From NCBI GenBank assembly GCA_964017155.1, contig OZ024855.1:57207435-57271434 (forward strand): a stretch of 64,000 nt of DNA. The letters run 5' to 3'. This document shows, in pieces, positions 46,135-57,524 of this stretch (position 1 is the stretch's first letter; each line of letters opens with the position of its first letter). The stretch comes from Oasisia sp. SBJ-2009 (taxonomy: Eukaryota > Annelida > Polychaeta > Sabellida > Siboglinidae). A model generated the notes under the pieces. That model did not search any database and had not been told where the DNA came from. It saw only the letters and a program-made list of their open reading frames with translations. The position numbers and the translations under genes were made by a program.

Positions 46135-47620
46135 CGACTCGCCGATGTCATCCTTTGTGACAACCAGGAACTATACTGTGCCGGTGACGTTCCCGTACCC
46201 GGCGTAGTAAACTGCGGTTAAGATGCTGCGACCACGAGGTCCACTATCGAGCGCATGTTCTCTGGCGTACGGTGTGCTTCCCGAAACTTGCATGAGCGTC
46301 CGCCCCAGTCTTTGGCTTTTTATATTATGCAGTAAGTGCTACATGAAAATAGAAACATACCCAGAAGATAACAAGCACTGCCATCGCAATTCCTGCGCCA
46401 CTACATCTTTATATCGATACAAATTAACAGCTATTACATAAACATTAAGATCACGCACTTTAAAGATTGCAAATTATAAGTATTTTAGCATTGAACTGTC
46501 ACATACACATATATTTATTATTTATTCTTATCAATATACCAGAAGGAGCACAACAAACGGTATGACAGCTGTTTTGATTACATTATTTATTATCCGTCGG
46601 TCATGTACCAGACGAAACGCTGAACATGAGAAGAATTTTGCCTTTAAATATGAGAAATTTCCAAGTATTCCTCACCAAACGTGTCGCAAGTGCTCGTTAC
46701 AAATATCAACTGGCTAATGGTATACATTAAGCCATTCAGGATTATGTCCACATGTTCGATATGCATTGCTATGTCAAGGGGTAACTATACAAGTTAAAGA
46801 ATAACATCACCTTTCTTATCTAAACGTCAAATCTTGATTTCAAAATTATTGAATCAACACGTCAAGAGCCATCCGGTGTCGGACACACTGCAAGAAGCCT
46901 AAATGTTGTACTGAGTAACGTACCCAACAATGCATATTCTTGAAATCGTTTCGTACGTGATGATTTTGTTCTGTATGTGACGCACGCATTTTGTTCATAT
47001 GTCACAGAAAACATTTAATTTCTTTGTAAGTTTTTAGTATGTTAAAACGAACGAAAGACGTTTAAAGCATTTTGGGTTTCGATGTGATATGCCCACCATT
47101 TGCGGAGAGAAGACGCATCGTATTTTTGGGACTCTGTTTAAACATAATATTAATACATTTAAAATATATCCGTACCATAAGACACTTGGCATGACCACTA
47201 ATATAGTTTCGAAGTGTTATTAAGACAATTGATTTATGTATATTACCTTATTGTAGTAGCTCGGTCGTCATCATTAAGCCAGTCGTTCAGTACGTGATGC
47301 AAACAATACCGTATGATAACAGCATAAATAAAAATTTCTAGTTGTGGTGATTTATTTTAGTGTGTTTCGTTTATGTTGAAAGACCTTAACAAGAGGATAA
47401 AGAAGACACATGGAAACTAAACGATCCAGAGTGTTAGCCAGTGTTGTGGACAGTGCAGAAATTAAAATCTCAAACAGACACGTACATCTTAATATATTAA
47501 AATGAAACAAAAGCATAGAAAATTAGAAATATAAAAAACCAAGAGGCGTCATTTATGACTGTATTGCTAGAGGTATCCATATTCAAGAAAAACACTTTAA
47601 TCATCTGCAAATGAAAACAC
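46135..47620. other. Intron or intergenic DNA, nothing recognised
   Basis: AT-rich DNA between EGF 1 and unit 3. I found no exon, tRNA or transposon end. Confidence 0.4.
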
Positions 47621-47941
47621 GTTCAATTCGTGAGCATTGGAATGAGATTGAAGGAATTTCCCACAATTGCTACAAAATCAAACATATCACTCATAATCGA
47701 CTCTAGTGCATTCCAGGGCAATGATGCGTTCGCTCAATCGCAAAAGCAACTGATCGGTTTCGTGTACGTCAATATGTGCGACTTCATCCCATTCAGTTCA
47801 TGTAGGCTTGCAAGGCTGCCAGCCACAGATTCTGCTGGCTGGCACTGACTTGGTGCGAGGGTGGCACTCTTTCAAAAATTAACTACTGCAATTGTTCTGC
47901 ATAACAATAGCGACGACAGAATTAGTCAACCAGGTGGCGCG

Positions 47942-48890
47942 ATAATAATAATAATACACTTTATTTAGACACTAAAATCCGAAGTACAAACTCTGTTCGG
48001 TAGTGTTTACAACATTAAAACATCCTAAGAAATAAATAAAATAAAAGTACAAGTAAAACATATGAGAACGTTTGTCTAAATCAGTATTGTAGAGAACTAC
48101 AAGAGAAACTAAAATTAAACAGAGATGGCATTGTTGTAGTCTATATCATATGTCAATGTAGTCAAGAAAATATGCATACATATATATGTGTGTATAAAGT
48201 AGCAGAATAAATAAATATATAATAATGTACATAGTACTTAATTTTTAACAAATGACTACAGCAATGTAATAGTTGTGTCAATTGTAATTATTAAAAACTC
48301 AAATATATGTTAATTTGTAAACTATTAATTAATTAATAATTAAAATGACATGCTGGTTGAGCTAATTAAGAGTAAATAAGTAATAAATAAAGTAGCAGAA
48401 TAAATAAATATATAATAATATACATAGTACTTAATTATTAACAAATCACTACAGCAATATAATAGTTGTGTCAATTGTAATTATAAAAAACAAAAACTCA
48501 AATAAATGTTAATTTGTAAACTATTAATTAATAAATAATTAAAATTACATGCTGGTTGAGCTAATTAAGAGTAAATAAGTAAATAAATAAAAATATAAAA
48601 GGATGAAAGGTGTAGAAAAACTAGACATTAAAAGCAATCTTGAAATAATAAGTCTTAAGGTGTGTTTTAAACTTGTTCATGCACACTGTAGAACGCAAGT
48701 CCTCAGGTAGTGCGTTCCAAAGAGTTGGTCCTGCACGAGAGAATGAGCGGCGTCCATAACGTTCGAGGTTGTGCCGAGGAACCACTAGCAACGCGCGGTC
48801 TGCAGAATGCAACTCGACCCTTGTGCCAGCGTCCGGTGACCTCGTTACGCCGCATTCATTCATTATATCAAGCATTTGTTATAGATATGG
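47942..48890 (-). mobile_element. LINE 3' fragment inserted in unit 3
   Basis: Minus-strand coding 48875-48621 reads LLVVPRHNLERYGRRSFSRA, then PTLWNALPEDLRS and FKTHLKTYYF, the usual LINE C-terminus. The 3' untranslated region runs left and ends in (ATT)n at 47942-47960. It contains a direct duplication of about 190 bases (48200-48390 and 48392-48590). Confidence 0.87.
48621..48875 (-). CDS. LINE protein C-terminus
   Basis: 84 codons ending at TAG/TAA before the 3' untranslated region. It has the tail signature LWNaLPexlR-xFKtxLKtyyF. It belongs to the LINE above, whose upstream part is absent. Confidence 0.82.
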   Translation of the reverse strand: MLDIMNECGVTRSPDAGTRVELHSADRALLVVPRHNLERYGRRSFSRAGPTLWNALPEDLRSTVCMNKFKTHLKTYYFKIAFNV

Positions 48891-49497
48891 TTTATATTCA
48901 TAACAGTTGGAGTCTAAAATGATTCAAAGATGAACTGAAAAAATTAATCAACAGCGCGCGCATGAGGAGCGCGATTACGTTGCAGGCCCGAGTTGGGTAT
49001 CAGCCCCCCCCCCCTAGCGATCGTGTAGGTTCCCCATTTCCAACAAGTAGCTTTATTGTTTATTGGGAATTTTCAATACATTGATTGTCTACGCAAATGT
49101 ACGATACGCAAATGTGTGGCTTGAACGCTTTTATGAAATATTTCTTTTACTACAGGTTCTTAAATTGCCTGACAGCGCCATTCAGAGATTAAACCATTCC
49201 ATCCGGTTTAAATGTTTGTGGCTTAAACTGATGGTTTACACCAAGGTGTTGCTTAAACCAGCTTAACGCATTTGTCACAAATGAGACCACTGGTCCAAAT
49301 TCTCGCTTAAAGTTAAACTACCTCGATGCATACGGCTCACTGATAATTTTCTAGCCATCTTTCAGGTGTTTTTTAATACTATTATGTTTTCATGTTTCTC
49401 TTTATTGTTAGAACATAAATGTATATGATCTACAATTCTTGTGATTCTGATGACGATATTGGGTTTTGCTGATGCCTCGTTTGAATTGCTACTGCAG

Positions 49498-49604
49498 CTG
49501 ATCCTAAAGATAGCTGTGTGTTCAAAGACCGTGGCGAAGATTACGTAGGAACGTTGGATAAGGCAGGGACAGGTGAACCATGCATTGAATGGAAACAAAC
49601 TCCG
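49498..49604 (+). CDS. Kringle 3, first-half exon
   Basis: Pyrimidine-rich acceptor ending ACTGCAG, phase 1. Reads DSCVFKDRGEDYVGTLD, then GTGEPCIEW. Cysteines 1 and 2 are present. The canonical TxSGxxCQxW is altered to AGTGEPCIEW. Ends in phase 0 at CCG|GTATGT. Confidence 0.84.
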
Positions 49605-50181
49605 GTATGTATATAATTATGTGCGTGCGTTCGTGCATGCATGTGTATGATGTGTGTGTTAATGAAAGCCACACGATTACGAAACACCTATGGCTAGTTA
49701 CATTAATTACCGTTACACTGATACTGTGTAATGTATGTTAAGAGCAGGGTCATTCTATGTCAGATTAATTGCTCAAAACATCGCCTAACTCCAATTCTTA
49801 TTGAATCCACTGTTGGTGGCTCACAAGAAAAATCAAAACTACAAAGTATAAAAAAACACTACCTCAAGATATACATCACTGAATTTTTACCCGATTCGCA
49901 TACCTATCCATTCTTTAAAAAAACTGCAACATATAGTAAGACATGTGTGTAAAGCCAATAAATATACTGACACATTCATTATAACGATATCATTCATCAT
50001 AATTTGACTTTCGATTCCCAAAGAATATGGAAGGTTCGGACTTTGTCTAGTACATCCCATATTATTGCACACGACTTACACAAAAATTGGGTTGAGAAAG
50101 TAATACTGTTCAGAGAATCAATAAATTTAACATAGGCAGGCGACCAATGTCTTGATATGGAGATATACCTTCATATAATAA

Positions 50182-50327
50182 AAGTGGCCTACCCTCCTTA
50201 GATTCCTAGCACCTTCATATATCCGTCTACTTGCGCATTGTTATACGATTACGAGTTTGCTTCGTGCCTAGGTTTTGTCAGGCCACTGGGATCGATCTTC
50301 AAGGATATTGGTGCCTAAGAAGTCATC

Positions 50328-50359
<32 letters not shown>

Positions 50360-50360
50360 C
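50182..50360 (+). mobile_element. Short LINE/SINE 3' tail ending in (TTA)n
   Basis: CCTCCTTAGATTCCTAGCAC, GCATTGTTATACGAT, AGGATATTGG and AAGAAGTCATCG followed by (TTA)n. A minus-strand relative lies at 61250-61425. Confidence 0.75.
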
Positions 50361-50539
50361 GCATTGAACGTTAGCATAACGTTTTAAGACCTCATATAGA
50401 ATATCCTAACGGGTTTTCTTCTGATCAATTGAGTGAACACACATAATTGTATGGTCTCATATAACGTGTTCAGTCTTCTCAATCTGACATACAGAACATT
50501 CTCTATGGCACTTCTTTACAACGTAGTTGGTGTTGCATT

Positions 50540-50992
50540 CAAATTAGCCTACTCATATACCTGTTCTTTCTGAGGTCTACTATATACTATCTCCCTGGAC
50601 TTGTTCACATTCATGTCTAAGTACTTGTTCTTACATCATCTTGTCAATTCAGCGACCAGTCTCAGTTTGAGAAATCTGCTAGAGCAGAGTCATCTGAGTA
50701 CTTGTACACACTGCACATGGAACTGCTGCTCTTAAGAACATCAGCAAACACAATAAACAACATAGGCGACAAAACCAGCCCTTGATAGACATCGGTGGAT
50801 GTTGTTTTCACCTGAGACAATACATTATGATACCAAACAATCTGAGATATGTTGACAAGGAAGTCGATCAACCACATAATCAGCTTAGGGCTAACATTCA
50901 AGCTAATCAGCTTTCCTGTTAGCAGATGAGGCTTTATAGTGTTAAACGTTGCTAAATAATACACACAAGTGTGTGTGTGTGTGCGTACGTGC

Positions 50993-51069
<77 letters not shown>

Positions 51070-51900
51070 ATAATCTGGCAAAATATCCCAGTGATGAACG
51101 CTGCATACCTTCACTACACTACTACACTACCACTGAGGTTATCATGCCCTGCAGTTTTCCTAATGTTAAGCTTGTTTAACTTTCTCTGAACAACATATGC
51201 GGTAATTGCCTCTAATTCTGCGTCATCATTGATATATGTGTACATATTTTGCCCGATACTCACTCAAACCTGGCGCAATTCCGTAGTAAAGTCAAATATG
51301 TCAAAACGACAGTAAAATCGTTATATTTATCAGCCCGGTCGGTTTGTTCAGAAAGACTACATACAGAACAATTTGCTTTTGCTTGTGTTTGCGAAGCAAG
51401 AGTCTTTAGACCCTGCAAGGCATCCCTCATATTAACCCCCTTTAAAATGCAGTTCAATTTTGTCATTTTAATTTACCTTTGCATGACGTATCTGACGTTT
51501 GAGTTCAGTCTGAATTTTCTTTCCCTACTCACTGTCTTTCTTCAATTACGCATTTCTCTTTTAGATAATTGTCTTTCTCAACTCTTTCGTAATCCATGGT
51601 TTGCTATTTGGCAATGATTGTATAGGTTTCTTTGGTATATGATCACATCCTCACATGACATACTGTATCCCGGAATCATAGTCAATAGTCAATGTTTGCT
51701 CAAAATTATCGCCAAGACTGAAGAACAAATCCCAGTCTGTACACGCAAGTAGGCAACTGCATCTGCCGTCCATTGTATTACTGTATTACCTCCCTAACCG
51801 ATACTTTCCCGTTTTCATTTTTTTGTCTATACAGTGGAATCTAGGCTGATCCCACTCTGAAGTCATGTTGCTGTGCTATGTACTGGTAGATCGTATAAAG
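50540..51900 (-). mobile_element. LINE reverse transcriptase fragment split by a microsatellite
   Basis: The minus strand, right to left, has SKPWITKELRKTI near 51560-51600 and a linker RDALQGLKTLASQT. After the microsatellite come ATFNTIKPHLLTGKL, LIMWLIDFLVN, VYQGLVLSPMLFIVF and YKYSDDSALADFSN; further left, CKNKYLDMNVNKSREIV. The palm box is YSDDSAL. The pattern is like fish Rex-type LINEs. Degenerate. Confidence 0.82.
50970..51068. repeat. (TG)n microsatellite inside the LINE RT
   Basis: TG run with GCGTACGTGCG at its left edge. It interrupts the RT coding region just before the AFNTI motif. Confidence 0.95.
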
Positions 51901-52680
51901 TCAACATAACAATTTACCGTAATGATTGATTTCACACGGAATGACCCAGCATTGCCAGCAACATGTTACAAGTGGTACTTATAGTTGAATTGCGTATAAT
52001 ACTGAAATATATGTTTATATTCTTCTTTCAGGAAGATCATCATTTTACGTTGCCATATATGAATATTGCTGGTGTATTATAAAGCAATGTATTTTACTGC
52101 ATGCCATTATGTAATGTTTTCTTATCATTAATAACGTAATTATTTTTTCTAAAGAGTCACTTTTAAGTACAAATATTCATAGTACAGTACATAGGCTTCT
52201 GCTTGTCCATGTAAATTTGAAACAAAAGATCAATGTATCCACAATTCAAAGCATATGATCATGCCATGAGTTATTTAACAGGAAGTGGTCCTCTCTATAT
52301 ACAATTCAAAAAGACAGAATACTTAAAATGCAACATTCATTTGTTGAATATTAAGCGCAATGGCATTTAAATAAGTAGGTTTGGAAACACACTAACATCC
52401 ACAGATACCATTGTGAAGTGATTTGTCTCTTTAGCGAACAAGTGCAACAGGAAGTATTGGTATTGCAATTATTATTATTATTGAGAACAATATTTTTTTT
52501 AGTTCGGACAAAACAGCATTCATGTAACAAGCATTATGTCCAAAGTGAAAAGTAAAAGAAATAAAAGGTTTGTTGTGTATATATTGCACACATCCATTTC
52601 CTGTGTAATTCAGACGTCTTATAAACGTAGCTGTACATAATACATTGCTGTTGGTCGACGTAGATATGCTCATTATACAG

Positions 52681-52852
52681 TACACTTATCATCCCCAGTG
52701 TGACAACTATGCATCAGCCGGTGCCTCTTGTCGCAACTCACGAAGTTACAAAACCGTACAACGCCGTTGCCGAAAAACTAAGAGGCCTTGGTGCTACACC
52801 AAGTTAGGTCGGGATCAGATGTGGAGATATTGTGACATTCCGCATTGCAAAG
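52681..52852 (+). CDS. Kringle 3, second-half exon
   Basis: Acceptor CATTATACAG, phase 0. Reads YHPQCDNYASAGASCRN, then RPWCYTKLGRDQMWRYCD and IPHC. The extra cysteine pair is here too (PQCDN and RRCRK). Ends AAA G|GTGAGC in phase 1. The acceptor region differs from units 1 and 2, which use CCCTTTCAG, so a replacement or shifted acceptor is likely; another possible AG at about 52609 leads to an early stop. Confidence 0.85.
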
Positions 52853-53169
52853 GTGAGCACGCAACTAGTTTCCTTAACTTCTCAAGTAGATTAACTTTGA
52901 ATGGAAACAGCCTGATATGGTCAAATGAGTTGATCCACTTGTAATTCTGTGTCATGAACATACGATGACAACCTAGGTAGTTCAACAGTAATGGTGGACG
53001 CATTCGAAAGAATAGTTTACGAAATATTGCATTGCAGAACTTAATGTTTGTTTAATATCAATGTCTAGCTAGCAGGTGTTTTTTCACACGATTTGTTCGC
53101 CGCTATGTAATCTATATCTAGTGTTAACATAATAAGGTAACCGTTGTCATCATCATTTTCGTTGACGTT

Positions 53170-53420
53170 TGTTAGAATACATATATGTAGTTCTTGATAG
53201 CATTTTTTTCCCTTCTTGAAAATTGTCGCAATCTTTGCGTTCTCCTATGTTGTAGGTATTCGTCTTTCTGATAGGTATTTAATGAACAGCTTAAAAAGTA
53301 TTTTCGAAATTGTACCTTATCATATTTTTAATGTATCAGTATTCATATGGTTGTTGCCTGATGTTGTGACATTCTTTCTTGATGAATCTTATTTGAGGTA
53401 TTTCTTTCGGGTTCGTGTAA
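53170..53420 (-). mobile_element. LINE RT fragment, unit 3 counterpart
   Basis: Aligns by eye with 41470-41690 (CTTCTTG(T/A)AAATTGTC, TCTTTGCG, GCCTGATG(C/T)TGT, ACCTC/TATTTCTTTCGG). It shares position relative to the EGF exon with the unit 2 fragment. Confidence 0.5.
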
Positions 53421-53904
53421 ATTAAGTTTATAAATCCTATGTCTAGAAGTGTTATTAGTGGTGTAGTTAGTCTGTCTTGGCCTAATGACTTCGTTTGTTT
53501 TATCTTCGTTTTATAGGTTCTATTATGACATGACTTTCTCTTGGCTGCGCTTCCTAATGTCCTTCTTTGCTTTCTTGTTGATCATCTTACATGTTTCTGC
53601 CTCCTTTGTTCGTTGTTTGTCGGTGGTATTCATGATTATGATAGTGTCCGGAAAACTGGAACATAAGTTTATGTGTGCGGGTATGTTGCGTATGTTTGTG
53701 TTTGCATGTGTATGTAAGTAATAACGATAACGAATGAGCAGCATAACATTATGTAGGATATCGTTTAGTATATACCTACAGAAACGCATGTATAAAGATA
53801 AGTTCAAACCAAATTGAGGAAAGGTTGATTTATAACGGAGTTGTTGGAAAGTTTTAGATTTATTCTATACACTGTGGCATTGATAATTTCAAAACTGTTC
53901 ACAG

Positions 53905-54015
53905 GTGCCTGCAAGTCATATCCATGTAAAAATGGTGGAACCTGCGTGCCGAACGGCGACAGTTTTACTTGCTCTTGCAAGAAAGGTTTTTTTTCATCCG
54001 ATTGCCACCAGACAC
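53905..54015 (+). CDS. EGF-like domain 2 exon
   Basis: 111 bases, phase 1 at both ends; acceptor TTCACAG, donor GTAAGA. Reads CKSYPCKNGGTCVPNG, then FTCSCKKGFFSSDC: six cysteines in EGF spacing. Same length as EGF 1. The upstream junction with kringle 3 restores a Gly codon. Confidence 0.9.
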
Positions 54016-54236
54016 GTAAGATATGTTTTAATAATTTTAATAAGCTTGTGATCTTAATAAGAGAATGCAGATAGGACACCCAACACTGATGCACCTAAGA
54101 CAACTAACTGCTACCGTTATTCTTTCTACATAGAATACCATGCATTTTCGCATCCTTCTGATGTTGTGGCACTTGTCATCGATTAGGTATTGTTTTTTTT
54201 AAAGTGCTGGTATAAATAAGCCATTGTGTAGCTTAC

Positions 54237-54629
54237 GTGTACATATGCAATAACCATACGATATCACTTTGCCATACGGTAAACCCGGTGATATGGATCT
54301 ACGGCGCATCACTCAGTGACATACAGCCTAGTGCATACTCTAGATTATTTGGATACGATCAGAAGAGGCAGACTATAGTGTTACGGTCTTACAGAGCGAA
54401 AGGAAGATGCAGACTGGGGTGTACAATGTTATTGGTCGAGCGGATAGCGCCCGTCAGCAGGTCTAGGAAGACCTGGCCATGCAGTATGGTCGGCACTGTA
54501 TTAGGGAAGGAAGGCAACTGGGAGAAAGGCGAACGCAGCAAGGAAAATAGCTATGACCGTCTACTATGTAAAACTGTTAAATTCAAACATTCACTCAACC
54601 TACAGTCATATCTGCAGAAACTCGCGTAA
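54237..54629 (+). CDS. Hypothetical ORF, 130 codons
   Basis: Lies in the intron after EGF 2 and is more GC-rich than its surroundings. No recognised motif, and no splice sites in a matching phase. Possibly a decayed mobile-element frame. Confidence 0.15.
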   Translation: MYICNNHTISLCHTVNPVIWIYGASLSDIQPSAYSRLFGYDQKRQTIVLRSYRAKGRCRLGCTMLLVERIAPVSRSRKTWPCSMVGTVLGKEGNWEKGERSKENSYDRLLCKTVKFKHSLNLQSYLQKLA

Positions 54630-54639
54630 CCATATCTGT

Positions 54640-55000
54640 TTCATAACAATAGCTATTATTGTCGTTCACATTAACAGTATGTTGCTAGCAAGGTGCAAAC
54701 CAGAAGCCATATATCCACATTAAAATATCAACACAAAATATATTGAAACATTGTAAGTAAAACATTGTGTACTTTCATCGTATGTTGTTAACTGTTACAT
54801 AGTGTACAGGAATTAACACAAGTAAATCTTTGTCGTAATGAAAGTAATACATTTTATGTACTAGTACAAACAACAAAAGCTGCAAAATAAATATGTAAAG
54901 GTCCGGTAATTTGAAATGCAATTCTAACTATCATTCAGCAAACACAGCTTAAGCTGTTTTGCGTCATGTAACAGAACCTAGATCTAAATCATGACAATTA

Positions 55001-55046
<46 letters not shown>

Positions 55047-55325
55047 GATTTATGTTCACAAGTGGAATCATATTCTAGTTATCATTGGTGTTGGTGTAAT
55101 AGTAAGTCTACAATATTATTTATGTATATTGCGTATACACTTATTATTAATACTACTTGTTGCGAAATCTCTCAAATCAGGTCTTCTGTAGACATTCTAT
55201 CCTTATGCTACATGTAAAATTATCATTATATTGTTAATACAGCTTGCGAGGTTGACAGCGACCAGTTTTCTTAATAATCTATCTACCTATACATTCATAC
55301 ATACATACATACACATACATACTTA

Positions 55326-55371
<46 letters not shown>

Positions 55372-55403
55372 TGTATAATAATTGTAATATATAATTCTTA
55401 TAG
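54640..55403. other. Intron before the terminal exon, with AT and CATA microsatellites
   Basis: Contains (AT)n at about 55003-55045 and (CATA)n(TG)n(TA)n at about 55288-55366. The latter lies only about 35 bases upstream of the terminal exon acceptor, so repeat length could influence splicing. Confidence 0.6.
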
Positions 55404-55483
55404 ACTTGTGTCACCCCAATCCGTGTCGGGGAGTATGCGGCGAATATGACGGCAAAAAATACTGCCTGAATGGGAAACGCTAA
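55404..55483 (+). CDS. Terminal exon, truncated EGF-like end and stop
   Basis: Acceptor CTTATAG, phase 1. Reads LCHPNPCRGVCGEYDGKKYC, then LNGKR and TAA. The first four EGF cysteines are recognisable and the last two are absent. The stop is followed at once by G|GTAAAC, a donor to a non-coding exon, so the final intron interrupts the 3' untranslated region. Confidence 0.75.
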
Positions 55484-55662
55484 GGTAAACAACATTTTGT
55501 AATACAATTTTATTTGTGATCGTTGCAAAGCAGAACACAAACGTGTAACATATAACAACATGAATACCATGAGGATGGAACTGTAGAGTATAATTTATGG
55601 GCAGACATGGCAGTCTGAAATGTGTTAAACATTATTTTATGATAATTTTTGTTTTCTTGCAG

Positions 55663-55710
55663 ATTGACATGTCTACTTCACAATAAAGTATGCTTTTCAA
55701 CTTATACTCA
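55663..55710 (+). other. 3' untranslated exon with AATAAA polyadenylation signal
   Basis: Begins after a strong acceptor (TTTTCTTGCAG) and contains AATAAA at 55682-55687. The cleavage site is estimated, not seen. Distance from acceptor to signal is only about 20 bases, so the exon is very short. Confidence 0.6.
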
Positions 55711-57524
55711 CTGCTAAGTCGCTATATTTTTGCATTAAGCAGAACAACTAGATCCCAAAAACCGGCCAACTAATGCACACCAATGTTTTTTAATTGTCCT
55801 ATTTCTTATTTAGCATGCATTTCATATTTGTTGATGATTGCCTGACATGTCGCGATAATTTATGGACATAAAGCTCTGCAGTTGTAAATTGAAATTGAAA
55901 TTTATGGTAAAATGGCGTCCCTAGCTGATATATGTTTCTTTATTTGATAGCTTAAATACTTTGATACAAATATGTCTATGGAGTGCTATATGTTATCAGT
56001 GTGCAAGTCATAAGTTGGCCATAAGTCAAAATCTATGTAGAGTTACTAATATGTGAACACAGTATAAATGGGTGTGTCGGATATACATACGAATTAAGGG
56101 GGGAAGGATAAACATTTAAATCTTTGGGCTACTATTAATGAAGTATTACTTGTAGAACCTTTATACTATTTTATTTACATAGCAAGGCTATCATAAATGC
56201 TGCTTATTTGCAACAACTAGTAAGTTTAATTCATAAAAAACTTAGATCATACTGTAGGTGGCGTTTTCTCAGTTGTCACCGTTTTGTTTACAACAGTGAA
56301 TAGAAGCTCAAACCTATTAAACCAATGCATACCAGTTGTCCACACAACACTAGTGACATGAATATCACCATTGTTATCAGTCATCTGGATTATAGCACAG
56401 AGGTTTGTGAATGTGACAAATTTCAGGATAGAAAACCCATTACGTTTAAAATCAGATCTAAAAAATCCAGATGACATACAAAAATGGCTATGCACAGAAA
56501 TTTAGTATAATTCATTATCTATTTAGTTGCATGTAAACTGATTAAATTGCCGTAGGAGTTTCACTCTTCTATTCATTTACAATTTTGCTATACTGTTTTG
56601 ATTATAACTCCCTCCCGGACTGAATTTTTTAACAAAAAAGATAATCATTAAATATCCTTAGTTTCAATGTAATCACTTCATACAATACATTGTTGGTGAA
56701 ATTAATCAGCTTTAAAAAATCAAATTCTCGTGTTCAGTAATCACTTGAAGGGAATAAAAACAAGACATGAACTAAAATGTTTTCCATGTATACACAAAAT
56801 ATATTAGCATTGTATATAACATTTGACAACATTAACACAACGCAGATAAATACATTTTTAGTATAAATTCCATTTCAAACCCGTTTCGATATTTGTATGG
56901 AGTTGGTCGCTAAGTGGCGTAAGGTGTTACATGTTTACTTTTCACTGTCCGGTTCAAAATAATTTTGTAATCCAAAACTTCCATTTTTGTGTATAACACT
57001 TATACAGTTCAAGATCAACACACTATTCTATTTGAACACGCAGAAATGTTATAAATTGACACCAGTTATTTAAAATATTTTAGGGCGGTAATACCGGCCG
57101 ATCCTTTTTCGCGCCAGCACGGTTACGTAAACAAAACACAAAGACTGGGACAGTCCCCTTATATACTGCATTAACAAGCCTTTTCACACGACGTTTTATA
57201 TACCCAGAATCGTTCTGGGGGTGAATACCTAAACACTAAACGTCTTGTTGCTTTGCACAGCCACATGCTATGTTGAGCACGAACAATTTAACGATCTGTA
57301 TAAATTTAGCCTTTTATTAGATCTATGTTTAGCCTTTTAAAGTATCATTCTGTATTTAGCTTTTATCGACTTATTTAACTAATTTCGAGCTACTGTTTTA
57401 TTATTTAATATGATTTGATTACATTTTTGTAATATTTATCTACTTTTTATATTTGTATAACGACTGATTACATGTATTACAGTTTTACATTAAAAAGTTA
57501 TGTTATTTAAAACAATTGCAATTT
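55711..57524. other. Downstream intergenic region
   Basis: AT-rich. A minus-strand frame at 56247-56495 (RSDFKRNGFSILKFVTFTN) is unrecognised. No other feature. Confidence 0.35.

Larger units (their letters stand above)
47625..54330 (+). repeat. Kringle/EGF tandem unit 3
   Basis: Repeat D (47690), LINE insertion (47942-48890), kringle exons (49498, 52681), LINE insertion (50540-51900), EGF exon (53905) and post-EGF block (54080-54200). Intron sequence such as CCGGTTTAAA...GCTTAAACCAG and GAGCAGGGTCATTC is shared with units 1 and 2. Confidence 0.78.
29453..55710 (+). other. 3' part of a kringle/EGF multi-domain gene (gene-level entry)
   Basis: Nine coding exons plus a 3' untranslated exon. 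Order: kringle 1 (29453-29553, 30810-30996), kringle 2 (37943-38058, 40326-40485), EGF 1 (42703-42813), kringle 3 (49498-49604, 52681-52852), EGF 2 (53905-54015), truncated EGF-like end (55404-55483), then 55663-about 55710. Modules begin and end in phase 1, and each kringle is split by a phase-0 intron. Joined, the exons read through without a stop to TAA at 55481-55483. Kringles and EGF modules occur in secreted or cell-surface proteins where they bind proteins or glycans. No protease, membrane segment or signal peptide is visible, so the function is open. The 5' end was not found. Confidence 0.8.

Noticed and set aside
29453..55483. Plasminogen, HGF or a coagulation protease gene
   Set aside because: No serine-protease exon or catalytic motifs were found downstream; the gene ends after an EGF-like stub.
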